NCBI GenBank assembly: GCA_902784755.1
Contig: CACZVX010000024.1
Coordinates: 1 to 43,241 of the forward strand
Length of the DNA: 43,241 bases
Origin: an uncultured Prevotellaceae bacterium
Lineage (GTDB): Bacteria > Bacteroidota > Bacteroidia > Bacteroidales > Bacteroidaceae
Reading direction: 5' to 3'
Positions 9,284-18,300 of this stretch are shown piece by piece. Below the pieces are notes generated by a model. It had not been told where the DNA came from. It saw only the letters and a list, made by a program, of their open reading frames with translations, and did not search any database. Position numbers and translations under genes: made by a program. Position 1 is the first letter of the stretch; every line of letters begins with the position of its first letter.

Positions 9284-10414
9284 ATAGCAGCGGCGGCTCT
9301 TATGATGAATAGGATTCAGCGGCCCCCACTGACTCTGCACTTTCTCGTTGGTTTCCATTTCCACCTGACTCTCACCCCACTTAATACCATATTTCTGGTA
9401 AATGGGAATCAGGTCGGAGAATACCAATGCGTTAGCACCCTTGGCTCTGTATTCTGGTTTGATAGCTATCAGCATTAGGTCAACAATGCTTGTCTTTGCG
9501 AATTTCAAGGCCCTGATGACATGCCACCAGCCAAAGGGGAACAGACGTCCACGACGACACTTCTTCACGGCATCGGCCAGTGAAGGGATGGTGATGGCGA
9601 TACCTATCAGTTCGTTATTCTTGTTGCCGTCCACGATACCCGTCACGAAATCGAAGTAAACAAGTGGCATCCACATATCAAGATACTGCTTAATCTGGCG
9701 GGGTGTCATCTCAGAGTAGCCATAAAGATCCTTGAAACTCTCATTGATAATCTGGAACATCTTCTGACCATAACCACCCTCATAGACCATCTTCTTGGTG
9801 AATTTGATGACATGAAGATTGTAGCGGTTTTCCACCACATGGGCCACCTTCATATATTTCTCGGGAATCGTCTCAGGAACAATGAGTTTGAATTCCAGAT
9901 AGTCGTTGTCCTTCACGAAACCGCCCAGTTTCTCCATATGCTCGGGGTAATAGGGATAGTTATAGATGGTAGCCATCGTGCCCAACTGATCGAAGCCCCA
10001 TGTAAGCATGCCTTCTGGATCCATATCAGTGAAACCCAATGGGCCCACGACCTCTGTCATTCCATGAGCACGCCCAAAATCCTCAACGGCTTTCAGCAAC
10101 GCGCCTGACACTTCCAAATCGTCAATGAAGTCAATCCATCCAAAACGGACTGACTTTCGTTGCCATTTCTCGTTGGCACGGTTATTAATGATGGCAGCAA
10201 CGCGCCCCACTAATTTGCCCTCTTTATAAGCCAGGTAATATTCAGCCTCGCAGAACTCGAAGGCCGCATTTTTTTTCTTGTTAAATGTGTTACATTCATC
10301 AGAGAATAAATTGGGCACGTCGAACTCATTGCCCGCATAAAGGTCATAGTGAAAGTCTATAAAAGTGATGAGATCCTTCTTGGTCTCAACTTTTTTAATC
10401 TCTACTGAAGCCAT
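9260..10414 (-). CDS. GNAT-like N-acetyltransferase-fold protein (paralog 2)
   Basis: 384 residues, alignable end to end with the product of 8088-9239: shared [73 protein letters not shown] and C-terminal RRCYKKVIS. The first gene of the operon, with a good promoter (-33 TTTG, 20-nt spacer, -7 TACTTTTG) at 10443-10474. Retention of two divergent copies suggests different substrates, but none can be named. Catalytic acetyl transfer is inferred from fold-level motifs only. Confidence 0.8.
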   Translation of the reverse strand: MASVEIKKVETKKDLITFIDFHYDLYAGNEFDVPNLFSDECNTFNKKKNAAFEFCEAEYYLAYKEGKLVGRVAAIINNRANEKWQRKSVRFGWIDFIDDLEVSGALLKAVEDFGRAHGMTEVVGPLGFTDMDPEGMLTWGFDQLGTMATIYNYPYYPEHMEKLGGFVKDNDYLEFKLIVPETIPEKYMKVAHVVENRYNLHVIKFTKKMVYEGGYGQKMFQIINESFKDLYGYSEMTPRQIKQYLDMWMPLVYFDFVTGIVDGNKNNELIGIAITIPSLADAVKKCRRGRLFPFGWWHVIRALKFAKTSIVDLMLIAIKPEYRAKGANALVFSDLIPIYQKYGIKWGESQVEMETNEKVQSQWGPLNPIHHKSRRCYKKVISEK

Positions 10415-10442
10415 GGTCTTATGATTAATTCATTTATTCTTG

Positions 10443-10474
10443 CAAAAGTACGAAAAATCAATGAGTTCCCCAAA
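10443..10474 (-). promoter_or_regulatory. Promoter of the GNAT-GNAT-parE-ctpA operon
   Basis: -7 box TACTTTTG (10443-10450) and -33 box TTTG (10471-10474) with exactly 20 nt between, the Bacteroidetes primary-sigma arrangement. ATG at 10414 is about 28 nt downstream. The -33 lies just past the end of the upstream methyltransferase gene. Confidence 0.8.
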
Positions 10475-10487
10475 AAATAATACGATT

Positions 10488-11882
10488 TTAATTTTTTTTG
10501 GTGAACAGCAGAATGTGTTCTTTCTCCCCTTGGGTGGTAGCGAAAAGATAGAGATCTCCTCCATCCGCCAGTTTCAGGCGTTTTCGCAGTTCTGCAACGG
10601 AAAGCGGAAAATTACGTATGGTGAGATTCGCCTTGCCGATTCCTTTCAGATGGTCTTTCAATTCTTTCTTGTTCATGGAAGAGACGGCAGAAATCAGAAA
10701 ACGGCGTCCCGGGAAGTTCTCCACTAATTCTTCAGACACGAAAAGATGGCTGTTGGGACCGATGGGACTCACGTTAAAATGCGCTGCTACTTCCGCAAAA
10801 CAGCCTGCCTTCATGATACTGGCGTTGGGTTCGTAGAGAAAAAGACCCTTCCGAACCTCTCCTGTCAGGGAGGAATGATATGTTTCAGATGAAGGATAAT
10901 CAAATTCGAAACGTTCCGTAACTCCATGACTCAGAATATTCACGCACACCACCTTCGTATGGAAATCTCGCTCCTTCGTCCCCTCGTCCGCTTGTTCTCT
11001 CTTCATCACCACCACCAACTCCTTGCATTCATTACCCACTGAAACGATATGGATTTCCGATTTCATGCCGGGAGTAATCGTCTTCCCTCTATAGGGGGAT
11101 AAGAGAGGGGCTGTCATTTTCAAATCCAGCATCGGGGAGAGTTTCACCATCACGTAATCAGCCCTTGACAAAAGCTTATCTTTAAGAGCCACCACATCGG
11201 GCGTACAGTCGCTGATGGCATAGGTCTTCCGTCCATGGATATCACGGCGGGCAGGATCGAGGTAAATAAGAAGACCCCCTCCAAACCTCCCCGAGGGGAG
11301 GCTATCAGAAGCAGATAGGTGCCCCTCTCCCTCGGGAGGGGACGGAGGAGGGGTTATTGTTTTCAGATAATCTTCGGCATTGCTGCAGATGACTTTCGCA
11401 TGATTCAAACCCAATAGCTGGAAATTATGTCGGGCTATTTCGCAGAGTTCGGGATTACGCTCCACATAGACCGCTTTCTGAAATCCCTGTGCCATATACG
11501 AAAAGTCCACGCCGAAGCCACCAGTAAGATCTATCAGCGTATAAGCTCCCTCCGACTCTCCCTTGGGGGAGAGACGATAACTCTCTGTGCTTCGGGACTT
11601 CCCCCTATAGGTGGATAAGAGGGAGTCTGTTGACAGCAGGTCTCTTTTATATTTTGCCGTCAGTTCACTCGAGCATTGTTCCATGGAGAGATGAGGCGGG
11701 TAGAAAAGGCCATCCATAGCAGCCCACTGGGGGAGTTTGTTCCGGGCCATTTGCCACCCTCTGATTTGGTCGAGTGCCCAAGGCATATCCACATCGCTGT
11801 TGCGACAACCTTTCAAGGCCAGTTGGCGCACATCTCCCTCCCGATTTTCACGTACGTAGTCTATCGTTGCCTGATTCTTCAT
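10488..11882 (-). CDS. Class I SAM-dependent methyltransferase with THUMP-like C-terminal domain (PG_1098 type)
   Basis: 464 residues from the ATG at 11882, chosen because the longer frame to 11939 runs back through the terminator hairpin of the next gene. The SAM-binding motif I is IDLTGGFGVDFSYMA; a catalytic-type IYLDPARRD follows. The C-terminal part (HLFVSEELVENFPGRRF ... LYLFATTQ) fits the THUMP-like domain of the Bacteroidetes PG_1098 family, so an RNA is the likely substrate. The frame carries extra segments made by GC-rich repeats at four places (10842-10889, 11070-11111, 11271-11360, 11549-11630). All keep the frame and insert Pro/Ser/Gly/Arg-rich loops, one of them between motif I and the catalytic motif. 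Promoter box at 11889-11896. Confidence 0.85.
   Translation of the reverse strand: MKNQATIDYVRENREGDVRQLALKGCRNSDVDMPWALDQIRGWQMARNKLPQWAAMDGLFYPPHLSMEQCSSELTAKYKRDLLSTDSLLSTYRGKSRSTESYRLSPKGESEGAYTLIDLTGGFGVDFSYMAQGFQKAVYVERNPELCEIARHNFQLLGLNHAKVICSNAEDYLKTITPPPSPPEGEGHLSASDSLPSGRFGGGLLIYLDPARRDIHGRKTYAISDCTPDVVALKDKLLSRADYVMVKLSPMLDLKMTAPLLSPYRGKTITPGMKSEIHIVSVGNECKELVVVMKREQADEGTKERDFHTKVVCVNILSHGVTERFEFDYPSSETYHSSLTGEVRKGLFLYEPNASIMKAGCFAEVAAHFNVSPIGPNSHLFVSEELVENFPGRRFLISAVSSMNKKELKDHLKGIGKANLTIRNFPLSVAELRKRLKLADGGDLYLFATTQGEKEHILLFTKKN
10842..10889 (-). repeat. In-frame repeat insert 4 in methyltransferase
   Basis: CCTCTCCTGTCAGGGAGG hairpin region coding for SSLTGEVRKGLF, a sequence unlike the surrounding fold. 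Reads like the CTGACAGGaGAGGTT class of GC-rich repeats. Confidence 0.5.
11083..11110 (-). repeat. In-frame repeat insert 3 (copy A of a 28-nt element)
   Basis: 28 nt containing CTATAGGGGGATAAGAGAG. It matches 11599-11626 at 23 of 28 positions, in the same orientation and the same reading phase, encoding LLSPYRGK. Confidence 0.75.
11271..11360 (-). repeat. In-frame repeat insert 2: two GC-rich palindromes
   Basis: Contains CCTCCCCGAGGGGAGG (11286-11301) and CTCCCTCGGGAG (11327-11338). Encodes about 30 residues rich in Pro, Ser, Gly (PPPSPPEGEG ... LPSGRFGGG) between two conserved methyltransferase blocks. Confidence 0.75.
11549..11630 (-). repeat. In-frame repeat insert 1 (includes copy B of the 28-nt element)
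   Basis: 11599-11626 is copy B of the element at 11083-11110 (encodes LLSTYRGK). The adjoining CTCTCCCTTGGGGGAGAG inverted repeat encodes LSPKGESEG just before SAM motif I. Confidence 0.75.
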
Positions 11883-11888
11883 CGGCAG

Positions 11889-11896
11889 CAAAGATA
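11889..11896 (-). promoter_or_regulatory. -7 box TATCTTTG directly before the methyltransferase ATG
   Basis: Only 6 nt separate this box from the ATG at 11882, so the transcript would begin within a few nt of the start codon (leaderless). No TTTG at -33. Confidence 0.5.
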
Positions 11897-11915
11897 CAAA
11901 ATAATATTCACATAA

Positions 11916-11950
11916 AAGAAGCCTGCAGATAAGAATCATGCAGGCTTCTT
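11916..11950 (-). terminator. Terminator of the secreted protease operon
   Basis: Perfect 12-bp stem AAGAAGCCTGCA/TGCAGGCTTCTT with an 11-nt loop, followed on the - strand by a TTTT run. It lies between the C10 protease and the methyltransferase. Confidence 0.9.
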
Positions 11951-11982
11951 TGATACATACACCAAACGATACTATCTATTCT

Positions 11983-14900
11983 TTATTTCACAACCTTTTT
12001 GCCGTTGACAATGTAAACGCCACTAGGAAGGTTTTCATCCGTCTGAACCTTCTTTCCGTCCAGTGTGTAGATCGTTGGAGCTGTTCCGGTGGGGACATCA
12101 CCCTCGATGAATCCAATGCCTGTCGGAGTATCATCATTACTCGTGATATGCATCTTCATCGTCTGTCCATTGTTGTTGAAATATCCTACAAAGTAGCAGC
12201 GGAAAGGATCGATGTCAGCCCATGACAGACTGGTATTGATAAACTTAGAACCCGTTTCGTTTAAGTCATAGATCATATTGCGCGAGGTAGCATATGTGCG
12301 TCCGATGAAATCAAATTTCTTGTCAGCGCTCATGCCCGTGGCAAACTTATCGGATGCCTTCACGCTTACATGGCTTCCGGAGAAAACCATTTCTTTGCCT
12401 ACAAGCACCCATCTGCTGCCCCATTTGCTGCTCTGGGCCGGTACGGAAATGATATAAGGCGTCTCGGCTGCCAGCGTCGTTGAAGAGGTGGGATAGTCAA
12501 ATACGACTGTGTTGTTGTCGTCTTCAGATCCAAAACGGTAAATCCAGAAGTTCTTTCCGCGTTCCGTCAAACTGTTAAACCAACTGAGCACCGATCCTTC
12601 CGACGTCTTCACTGTGTTTACATCGAACGGCAGCAACAGTGTTTCCCAGTTTCCCTGTTCACCATCATTACCTTTCGTAAAGGTGCGCTTATAGCTTGCT
12701 GTCTCAGCGGTGAAATCTATAGGCGTATAGAAATCGTAGCCGTCTTCTATGGCCAGATTTTCCGCAGCAGTGCCAATCACCACATTCTTTCCACTCAGAC
12801 TGCCTGGCACAGAAGCACCGTCAGCAAGCAGATAGAGGGTGTTGGGATTGCTGCCGGGTCTGATGTTTGCGGCTTTAGCTGAATGACGCGCATCAACGAA
12901 CCACACATCGTCGGGCACAGCGCTCCATGAAGAAGCATCAGCGTCACTCAGAATGCTGTAGGTGTCAGCTCCTCTCAGCAGAATTCCCTTGGTGGGGATA
13001 ATCTCATATCCGTATAGGCTCAGGGTGTCCAGCGTGCTGCTCCCGCCATAAGTGTATTGAATCTGGGCATCATATTTCACGCCATACGACAGCCCGGTAA
13101 AGTCGAAATCCACAGAACCCATTGCATGTTTATCCAATGTGATATTCTGGCTCTTGGAAATGCTTGATGAACTTCCACTGAGAGAGAACAATGTTACCTT
13201 CACAGTTTGTGAAGAGGGCGTACTGCCAAAATTAGCGAGTTTGACCTGCAGATTGAAGGAATCACCCAGTACACGGCTATCATCCCAGTCGGTATCGCTA
13301 CTGAATCCGGCAATGCTGACCAGGTCGCTCACATTATCCCACAACGCGTCGTTCAGATACAAGCTACCCAAAACATAAACGATGTAATTGCTCATACTGT
13401 TGCTGGTGTCCGGCGTTAAACTGCCAGAACTGACCGTGCCGACATAAGAAGAAACATCAAACGTTGTGCTGGCCCCGACAGCCAGATTCTTGATTGTAGG
13501 CTCATACAGAATGTACCCGTTACACACAAAATAGACCGTTCCGCTAAAAGCCTCAGCACCCGTATTGGTAACCGTGAGCGTACGCTGATACTTGCCACCG
13601 CTTTTCGTCTCGCTGACGGAAGCGCTGACGCTTCTCGAAGGGGTGAATGTGACCGATGTCCCGTCGGCATTCACGGTCGCCCTTACGTAGAGATGATCCG
13701 TACCACTGATTTTCGTCCACTCGTTGGTGGAACGGTCCAGGAAGACCGGACAGATTCTGTAATCACCATAAGGCAATTCGCCCGCAAAGTTGTTTACCTG
13801 TCCGTTTATCAATCCGCCACTGGAATCATAACTGCGGTTGCGGCTACCAAAAGTCTGTAGCAGGTTGCTGGCCTCGTCGTAGACACCATAACCCACCGTA
13901 AGAGTTCCCTCGTTAACCGTGGAAACCGTTGAGAAGAGTCTGATGGGCGTCGTGGTATTCTCCCTCCGGTTCCCGCGTGTAACCTCGCGGTTCTCGTCCT
14001 GCACGCTAAATGAGGCAGCATAGAGCGGCACTTTGGCAAGGTCATTCTCGGGAATCACGCCATCAGGCCGATGAATCCGCTTAACGATGCCGCGGCTGCT
14101 GGTGAATCCGTCGGAACCCGATGCCCCGCTGCCCATGGCACTGGGCGCCATGACCTCCAAGTCGAAGTAACCGTCGCTGTTGCCGCTCCATCCCCAATTG
14201 ATATGATAATACCCCGCCCCGTCTGTTTTATTCGTGTATTGCGTGCTATAGCCGTCACAAACAAAACAATGTCCGCCATCGCTATTCGAACCACACATGA
14301 TAAGCGGACAGCCATCCTTCAGATTATTATAGATGGTGTCTTGCCAGGCCGTTGCACTCAGACCCGTAGAAGACCAAGAGGAAGAACTTCTTGCCACATA
14401 GGCCGCCTGACTAGAATAGCCGAAATAATTCGTCAAGGCGCTAGCCACATCCTTCGTGTAAGCCCCGGACCCCGAAGTGTTTTCCGCTCCATACTGCATT
14501 TTCACCGCATGTCCCGCATATTCCATTAATTTAGCCACAGCCCCGTTATCATCGTCACCCGCATTATACAACAATTGCATGCCCGTCCAGTCGAAATTTG
14601 TGACGGGCAGTTGCGAATGCGTGTAACTGAGCGTTCTTTCACGAGAGCCCGAGAGATAGGTTATGGTTGACGAATAACCAGGGATGGCCTTCGTGGTGGT
14701 TTCTGGCCACTGCCAGTAGTACATCACCTGAGCCATGGCTGTGGCCACGCACCCCGTATAGCACTGGTAGTTGCTATAGACCAAGTTGTCCCAATAGGGC
14801 GAAGCCTGATCCCATTTTGTCTTAATCAGACAAGGAATGTCCGTTTTGGCCGAACCTTTTATTGTCACATTCACATCAGGTTGCAGGTTGTACTCCTGTA

Positions 14901-15282
14901 CATACCTAATCTGCCGTTCATACTCCCCGAGAAAGTATTTGAAGTTACACGGTATTTTATTCTTATCAAAAGTTCCATGATCGCTCCATCCCAAAATATC
15001 GTAGCAGCGTTCATCACCACTGATAATGACAAATCCCTGATTGTCTCCTCTGTTGAAGATGTAATAATAGGCATCATCCCCGGTGGTCTGACTGGCCGCA
15101 CTCTTTGTGGCCTGGTAAGCAAGCAGCGCCTTCTGCTTAATAGTTGGCAGCTGTTCCTTGTTGAAGAAAGCAGTAGCCTTGCGAAAGGCCTCTTGCTGAC
15201 TTACTTGCTGTGCATTTGCAGCGGCCGCCGTCAGCAGCAGCATCACCCCGCACATGCTTATATATAAAAACCCTTTTCTCAT
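11983..15282 (-). CDS. Secreted C10 family cysteine protease (streptopain/interpain-like)
   Basis: 1099 residues. Signal peptide 1-24 (TAAAANA), Spi-type inhibitory prodomain about 26-140, catalytic papain-like domain about 150-380 with Cys178 in YTGCVATAMAQVMYYWQWP and His338 in GGHCFVCDGY, plus HINWGWSG about 360-367. Then about 600 residues of beta-sandwich-like modules and a C-terminal tail IYTLDGKKV ... GVYIVNGKKVVK, the tail type common on exported Prevotella proteins. It degrades extracellular protein and self-activates by cleaving its prodomain (family knowledge). Lies 39 nt downstream of the subtilase gene and ends at a strong terminator, so the two proteases are probably co-expressed. 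Confidence 0.93.
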   Translation of the reverse strand: MRKGFLYISMCGVMLLLTAAAANAQQVSQQEAFRKATAFFNKEQLPTIKQKALLAYQATKSAASQTTGDDAYYYIFNRGDNQGFVIISGDERCYDILGWSDHGTFDKNKIPCNFKYFLGEYERQIRYVQEYNLQPDVNVTIKGSAKTDIPCLIKTKWDQASPYWDNLVYSNYQCYTGCVATAMAQVMYYWQWPETTTKAIPGYSSTITYLSGSRERTLSYTHSQLPVTNFDWTGMQLLYNAGDDDNGAVAKLMEYAGHAVKMQYGAENTSGSGAYTKDVASALTNYFGYSSQAAYVARSSSSWSSTGLSATAWQDTIYNNLKDGCPLIMCGSNSDGGHCFVCDGYSTQYTNKTDGAGYYHINWGWSGNSDGYFDLEVMAPSAMGSGASGSDGFTSSRGIVKRIHRPDGVIPENDLAKVPLYAASFSVQDENREVTRGNRRENTTTPIRLFSTVSTVNEGTLTVGYGVYDEASNLLQTFGSRNRSYDSSGGLINGQVNNFAGELPYGDYRICPVFLDRSTNEWTKISGTDHLYVRATVNADGTSVTFTPSRSVSASVSETKSGGKYQRTLTVTNTGAEAFSGTVYFVCNGYILYEPTIKNLAVGASTTFDVSSYVGTVSSGSLTPDTSNSMSNYIVYVLGSLYLNDALWDNVSDLVSIAGFSSDTDWDDSRVLGDSFNLQVKLANFGSTPSSQTVKVTLFSLSGSSSSISKSQNITLDKHAMGSVDFDFTGLSYGVKYDAQIQYTYGGSSTLDTLSLYGYEIIPTKGILLRGADTYSILSDADASSWSAVPDDVWFVDARHSAKAANIRPGSNPNTLYLLADGASVPGSLSGKNVVIGTAAENLAIEDGYDFYTPIDFTAETASYKRTFTKGNDGEQGNWETLLLPFDVNTVKTSEGSVLSWFNSLTERGKNFWIYRFGSEDDNNTVVFDYPTSSTTLAAETPYIISVPAQSSKWGSRWVLVGKEMVFSGSHVSVKASDKFATGMSADKKFDFIGRTYATSRNMIYDLNETGSKFINTSLSWADIDPFRCYFVGYFNNNGQTMKMHITSNDDTPTGIGFIEGDVPTGTAPTIYTLDGKKVQTDENLPSGVYIVNGKKVVK

Positions 15283-15321
15283 GTTCTATAGATTATATAT
15301 ATGGTTTCGTATAATATCATC

Positions 15322-18300
15322 TTACTTTCCCAGAATCTTATCAACCAATGCGGTCACGTCAGAAATGTTGATAACGCCGTCGCCGTTTACATCGCAGTCG
15401 CTGACATTGCACGGATTAGGATTCTTGCCTAGAATATAGTCTACGAGCATAGTTACGTCAGAGATGTTCAACTGACCATCCATGTTGACGTCGATGACCT
15501 TTTCCTTTTTCTTGTAGATCTGCACACTATAGTATCCCTTTTCCGTGCTGATTGCATCACCAAAGGTGAAGCATTCGCTCACAGATGTAGATCCTACGGA
15601 CATCACTTTGGCGCCCACGATAGGAGGAGTAATGTCGCCACCGCCCGGTCCGTCGTCGTCTGGGTCAATATAGTAACTCAGTAGGTTGTAACTGCCCTGC
15701 GTATTGAAATTGACAATAGCATTTCCATCAGAGCCGATGGAGATGGTAGCTTTGGCATAGTTGCCTGCAGTCTCTTGTGTATTCAAGAATCCGTCAGCAC
15801 CGTCATTAAAGAGGTAGCCTGGCGTGTTGTTTGTGTCGTAGAATGTCCAAGCCGATGAATTGCCACCCAAACATATACGTGCCACATTGTTGTTGTTCTT
15901 GTCCAGCACGATGCTATTGTCTGTGATGGTAACGGCAGCACTAGTTCGGTTGCCTTCGGAGAGTGCAGCGCTCAATGCCCTACTTCCTGCACCATAAACC
16001 ACAAGGATGATATCGTTAGCATGAAGGGTAGAGGCGTCGGTAACAAGTTGGAACGTTTCGCTATTGTCCACCACTGGCCGTGCGGTAGCTGTTGCAGAAA
16101 GCATAACGGTCACTGCTGCCACCCCAGGAGAAGTCAGCGTAACTGTGCCAGTGTATTCTCCAGCCTTAGTGGGTGAGAAGGTAACGGACAGTTCCTTACC
16201 TTCTTCTGCATCAGCTTTGGTAACAGTGGTTTCACTCAACGAGAACACATTGTTGTCATCCGAAAGCGTCGCTGTGACATCACCACGGAGGTCACTACCT
16301 AACACGCCAAGTTTTTGGGTATCAGTTTCACCTTCCATTGCCTCAAATGCTAATGCATCATAATCGGTAATCAATTCAGGTGTAGTGAGCGGAGTTTTAA
16401 AAGCGATTTCGTAAAGATAGCCGCGATAGATACTGGCTTCCACCTTATAAATCTTGGTGGCATCTAGGTCTGTAGCATCCAAAGTGAATGCCGTAGTGGA
16501 ACTGCTCGCCACATTCTTTGTCGTTGATGTAGAAACGGTTAAAGTTCCATCATTGTTCTTCGTACATTCATATACCTTCAAAGCAGCAGGATATGAACTG
16601 TTTGCACCGCTTAGACCTGTGCCACTTACCATAACTTCTATTGTGTTCGTTACGTAGAAGGATACAGCTTTTATTATCGTAGAACTACTACTGCTTTGTC
16701 CCATTGCACGAGATCGACCATTTCCACTTGTTGCAGTGAAATAACTACTACTACCATAAAATGGTTTTGTTACTGAAGCAGTGTTTGTCCATGTCGTTCC
16801 CGTATAGGTGTTACTGTTTCCAATCGGTGATGAAATCCACTTCTGTGGGCCTGCCCCAGCTGAATATGTGCTACTGTTAATAGTATAATTCGCACCTACA
16901 AAGCCTCCATATACAGGCATAGTGAGCCAAGCGCATCCGCTGTCCGTAAATTCCGCGTATTTATATAAGGTATTTACGAGAGCTGTTCTCCATCCTGCCT
17001 CGTCAATTGTAGCATATCTGGATATGTTCAGGTATGGATCGGAAGCAGAACCGCCATCCATAGCTTCACCCGTCAAATTCACGGATACATTTTGTGCTCC
17101 CGTACTACTCAGTGTAAGTTTACCCGTAAACGAACCTGCTTTTGAAGACTGGAAAGAAACATTAACACTAACACCTTCTTCCGTTGCATGAACAGATGAC
17201 TGATCAACAGAGAACACACCATTTGCATCATCCAGTGCAACCGCCACATTCTTGGAAAGGAAACGACCGCTAACGGTAAGTGTCTCGCTCGCAGCGTTCG
17301 TCAAATCAGTAGAAAAACTGAGTTCTGTTTTGTCTGTTATAATCGTTGGCGTTGCAGCTTCTGCTATTCCGCTAATGCTCACGGTCACACTTTCAGCATT
17401 CGTGCTACTCAGCGTCAGTGTTGCCGTTTCCATTCCTGCAACAAGAGGCTTAAAGGTAATAGTAACTTCTGCTGTGGCCGTGCCTTCAGTCTGCGTAATG
17501 CTAGTTTGGTCAATGGTGAAAGCATCTGAACCACTCAAAGATAAAGTGATACCTTCCTGTAGATAAAGTCCCCTTATCGTTACCTTTTGACTATATTCCT
17601 TTGTAGCATAAGCGTCTGTAAAGTTCACTTTCGTTGCAGATGCCCTCACAATGGGAGTTATAGTAGTATTGTCCAATATATATTTTACACCTGCCAGTGC
17701 ATCAATTTTTCCGTTTCCAAAATGACTGGCATACGTACCCGAAGTATAAGTATCCGTTATGGCCGTTTCTTTCATCACGGTCTTCACTTTATCGGGAGTA
17801 AGCGTTGGATTAGCCTGTAGCCAAAGGGCCGTAATACCTGCAACACATGGTGCCGCCTGTGATGTGCCACTCATAGCACCAAGAGCCTTACTGGTACCAT
17901 AGGCATAATAAGAAGAACTTGCACTATAACCGCTATTATAAGCCGATAGAATAACTTCACCAGGAGCCGTAATCCATGGAAGTTTGATACCTAAAGGACC
18001 ATATCCCTCAGGCTGATAACTTGAGAAACTGGAAATCTGGCCATAAACGCCATCATTCGTCCAAGAATATCGAGATCCACTGCTTGTTCCACCATACCAA
18101 TATTTACTTGAGCAATAAGAACCGACAGAAATTACAGTGGGGAAGGTTGACTCATCGCTGACGGAGCAAATGTCACTACCTGCCGTAAATTCCTTATTGT
18201 TATAAGTAGCCGTAGATGAAGTAAAGGTTATATAGGATGCAGGCCACGAATCGACAAACACGCTGACACCATTATTTTTAGGATATACGCTAATAGCAAT

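Noticed and set aside
11883-11939. N-terminal extension of the methyltransferase
   Set aside because: Overlaps the terminator hairpin of the C10 protease and the -7 box; MKNQATIDYV at 11882 fits the family.
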